Origin: Polaromonas sp.
Lineage (GTDB): Bacteria; Pseudomonadota; Gammaproteobacteria; Burkholderiales; Burkholderiaceae_C
Assembly: GCF_018780625.1 (NCBI RefSeq)
Contig: NZ_JADMJK010000005.1
Location: forward strand, 1-63,525
Direction: 5' to 3'
DNA: 63,525 nucleotides
The notes beneath the pieces are model-generated. The model worked only from the letters and a program-made list of their open reading frames with translations. It searched no databases and was not told where the DNA came from. The position numbers and the translations under genes are program-made. The number at the start of each line of letters is the position of its first letter. Position 1 is the first letter of the stretch. Positions 61,515-63,525 of this stretch are shown one piece after another.

Positions 61515-62311
61515 GTGCGCCTCAAGATGACTTCAAGTACAAAACTGGAGCCGGCATAGCCGAGCAGCAACAGGCCAGCGCCCAGGTACAGCACGCGAAC
61601 TGCTTTGAGTCCGCGCCAGCCCAGCCGTGCGCGCCCTGTCAGCAAGCCCGCAAAAACCAGCCAGGCCAGCGCGGAAAATACCGTTTTATGGTTCCATTTC
61701 CAGGCCAGACCCGGCCCGTACAGGGTTTCCGCAAACAGCCAGCCCACCAGCAAGGTCGCTGAAAGCAGTACAAAACCGGCCTCGACAAAGCGAAAGGTCA
61801 GGCGTTCCAGCGTCATCAGCGGCACGCCGGCGCCGTTCTGGGTGGCCAGCCTGATGGCGCGCTCAGCCCGGGTCATCAGCCAGCCATGCACGACCGCAGC
61901 GGCAAACAGCCCGTAGGAGGCGATGCCCAGGGCCCAGTGCAAGGGCAGCCAGGGCGATGCAATGGCATGGTAGCTGGTGCCCGGAAAAATAAGCGACAGG
62001 ACAACCGCTGCGCTGCCCAGCCCGGCCAGCGCCCAGTGCGCGCTAAGCTGGGGAAACAGGCGGCTTTCAATGGCATAGACCGTCAGTACCAGCCATACCG
62101 TCATGGAAAGGGCGGGCGCAAAACCAAAGCGGGGCGGTGTTCCCAGCAGGCCCTCGGCCAGGGTCAGCGCGTGCAGAAACCAGGCCGCCAGCAGCAGGCC
62201 ACGCACGGCGCCCGAGCCGAGCCGGGGGGCGGCCAGTGCAAGCAGTGCATAGGCCAGCGCGGCGCCAGCCGCTATTGCAAGTCCCCACCAAGCGTTCAAA
62301 GCTAAAATCAT
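61511..62311 (-). CDS. CcsA/YpjD-type cytochrome c assembly-family membrane protein
   Basis: A 266-residue polytopic protein with about eight membrane helices. CcsA/HemX-type features are a conserved His in WLPLHWALGIASYGLFAAAV (20 residues) and WNHKTVFSALAWLVFAG near the C-terminus. E. coli YpjD has the same domain and likewise sits next to ffh. Full CcsA proteins carry the WGxxWxWD motif, which I do not see here, so a haem role is only a family inference. Divergent from ffh across 90 bp. Confidence 0.88.
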   Translation of the reverse strand: MILALNAWWGLAIAAGAALAYALLALAAPRLGSGAVRGLLLAAWFLHALTLAEGLLGTPPRFGFAPALSMTVWLVLTVYAIESRLFPQLSAHWALAGLGSAAVVLSLIFPGTSYHAIASPWLPLHWALGIASYGLFAAAVVHGWLMTRAERAIRLATQNGAGVPLMTLERLTFRFVEAGFVLLSATLLVGWLFAETLYGPGLAWKWNHKTVFSALAWLVFAGLLTGRARLGWRGLKAVRVLYLGAGLLLLGYAGSSFVLEVILRRT

Positions 62312-62401
62312 GCTTGAGTTTAGCCTTTAGTCGGGTCGTTTCTGACCTTATTGCTCTCTTCGCGGAGCCCCTTTTTTCCGTTTTTTCTTCGGACCCTATT
62401 G

Positions 62402-63525
62402 ATGGCTACAGCCCTTACCGACAAGTTATCCCGCCTCGTCAAGGAAATGCGCGGCCAGGCCCGCATTACCGAATCCAATGTACAGGACATGCTGCGCGAA
62501 GTGCGCATGGCGCTTCTCGAGGCTGACGTGGCACTGCCCGTGGTGCGCGACTTCATCGCCCGTGTCAAGGAAAAAGCGCTCGGCCAGGAGGTGATGGGCT
62601 CACTCTCGCCCGGCCAGGCGCTGGTCGGCATCGTTAACCGCGAACTGGCCGCCACCATGGGCGAGGGCATCAGCGACATCAACCTGGCGGCGCAACCGCC
62701 CGCCGTGATCCTGATGGCCGGCTTGCAGGGCGCGGGCAAGACCACGACCACCGCCAAGCTGGCCAAGCACCTGATTGAAAAACGCAAGAAAAAAGTGCTG
62801 ACGGTGTCGGGCGACGTGTACCGGCCGGCTGCCATTGAGCAGCTCAAGGTGGTCACGCAGCAGGCCGGGGCCGAGTGGTTCCCCAGCACGCCAGACCAAA
62901 AGCCGGTCGATATTGCCCGGGCCGCCATCGACTACGCCCGCAAGCATTTTTTCGATGTGCTGCTGGTCGACACCGCCGGTCGACTGGCCATTGACGAAGC
63001 CTTGATGACTGAGATCAAGGAACTGCACGCGGTGCTCAAGCCGGTTGAGACCCTGTTTGTGGTTGACGCCATGCAGGGCCAGGATGCGATCAACACGGCC
63101 AAGGCCTTCAAGGATGCGTTGCCGCTGACTGGCATTATTTTGACCAAGACCGATGGCGACTCGCGCGGTGGTGCCGCACTGAGCGTGCGGCAGATCACAG
63201 GCGCACCGATCAAGTTCGCCGGCACCAGCGAAAAGCTCGACGGTCTGGAAGTGTTTGACGCCGAGCGCCACGCCGGCCGTATCCTGGGCATGGGCGACAT
63301 CGTGGCGCTGGTCGAGCAGGTCACAGCCGGGGTCGACATGGCGGCCGCGCAAAAGCTGGCCGCCAAAATCAAGTCCGGCGACGGCTTTGACCTCAACGAT
63401 TTCCTGAGCCAGCTGCAGCAGATGAAAAACATGGGCGGCCTGTCCAGCCTGCTCGACAAGCTGCCCGCGCAGATGGCGGCCAAGGCCGGAGCCATTGACA
63501 TGGACAAGGCCGAAAAGGACATCAA
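62402..63525 (+). CDS. ffh: Signal recognition particle protein Ffh, 3' end outside the window
   Basis: The GTPase subunit of SRP, which with 4.5S RNA targets nascent membrane proteins. The frame is open from the ATG at 62402 to the window edge (374 codons of about 455). The N domain is present (MATALTDKLSRLVKEMRGQA at the start). The G domain has LMAGLQGAGKTTTTAKLAKH (G1, ~100-119), DVYRPAAIEQLK, LLVDTAGRL (G3), TKTDGDSRGGAAL (G4) and GTSEKLDGLEVF (G5). The M domain begins after MGDIVALVEQV and is cut. The neighbouring YpjD-type gene supports the call. Confidence 0.96.
   Translation, partial: MATALTDKLSRLVKEMRGQARITESNVQDMLREVRMALLEADVALPVVRDFIARVKEKALGQEVMGSLSPGQALVGIVNRELAATMGEGISDINLAAQPPAVILMAGLQGAGKTTTTAKLAKHLIEKRKKKVLTVSGDVYRPAAIEQLKVVTQQAGAEWFPSTPDQKPVDIARAAIDYARKHFFDVLLVDTAGRLAIDEALMTEIKELHAVLKPVETLFVVDAMQGQDAINTAKAFKDALPLTGIILTKTDGDSRGGAALSVRQITGAPIKFAGTSEKLDGLEVFDAERHAGRILGMGDIVALVEQVTAGVDMAAAQKLAAKIKSGDGFDLNDFLSQLQQMKNMGGLSSLLDKLPAQMAAKAGAIDMDKAEKDI

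Noticed and set aside
1..63525. CRISPR arrays, prophage, insertion sequences, tRNA or rRNA genes
   Set aside because: No regularly spaced identical repeats, transposase or phage proteins, and no tRNA- or rRNA-like sequence were found by eye. xerC is the chromosomal recombinase, not an integrase next to an attachment site.

Overview
The window is about 63.5 kb of GC-rich chromosome from a betaproteobacterium, most likely Burkholderiales, family Comamonadaceae (Polaromonas/Rhodoferax-like). The evidence is the complete division-and-cell-wall (dcw) cluster in proteobacterial order, a betaproteobacterial DksA without zinc-binding cysteines, an AlgP/H1-like Lys/Ala protein, the accB-accC-prmA-DUF3426 block and dispersed ~60-bp repeats of a type I associate with Comamonadaceae. 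This is core chromosome: I see no phage, insertion sequence, CRISPR array, rRNA or tRNA gene.

Layout. 1-8.6 kb: dapF (5' end outside the window), a DUF484 gene, xerC, a doubtful minus-strand ORF pair, rlmI, a COG0523 zinc-type GTPase, dksA and a STAS-domain protein. 9.0-27.4 kb: mraZ, rsmH, ftsL, ftsI, murE, murF, mraY, murD, ftsW, murG, murC, ddl, ftsQ, ftsA, ftsZ, lpxC, nearly all overlapping by 4 bp, then a 58-residue membrane protein. 27.4-33.3 kb, minus strand: yqiA, RNase II-type exonuclease, TonB-like protein, aroE, mtgA, ruvC. 33.4-38.6 kb: a 793-residue lipoprotein divergent from a NarL-type response regulator and its membrane histidine kinase. 38.7-43.7 kb: rodA, a DUF1508 gene, tldD, an aromatic-residue leader peptide with attenuator, the DAHP synthase gene aroG, and a small conserved gene. 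43.8-51.9 kb: mpl (minus), an unknown gene, a TlpA-type thioredoxin, accB, accC, prmA, a DUF3426 gene and a PfkB-family kinase. 52-62.3 kb, minus strand: H1-like protein, nrdB, nrdA with paired NrdR boxes, ampD, a pilR/pilS-like sigma-54 two-component pair, a PP0621-family protein and a CcsA-like protein. 62.4 kb to the end: ffh, cut by the window edge.

How the genes work together. The window holds nearly the whole cytoplasmic route from UDP-MurNAc to lipid II (murC, murD, murE, murF, mraY, murG, ddl), the DAP supply (dapF), polymerases and division proteins (ftsI, ftsW, rodA, mtgA, ftsL, ftsQ, ftsA, ftsZ) and murein recycling (mpl, ampD). It also has first or early steps of lipid A (lpxC), fatty-acid (accB, accC) and aromatic (aroG, aroE) synthesis.

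Most notable signals: (1) upstream of aroG, a 24-codon leader with eight residues FYFGYFWF, mutually exclusive antiterminator and terminator hairpins, and an extended -10 element that predicts a transcript starting at the leader ATG; (2) seven copies of a degenerate ~60-bp hairpin repeat, three or four of them read in frame inside genes (dapF, aroE, the response regulator, perhaps murG) and one forming the leader of ruvC; (3) a four-copy 10-bp MraZ operator; (4) two NrdR boxes three helical turns apart overlapping a well-formed promoter; (5) a DksA with a ~165-residue Ala/Pro/Lys extension containing a CCAG tetranucleotide tract.
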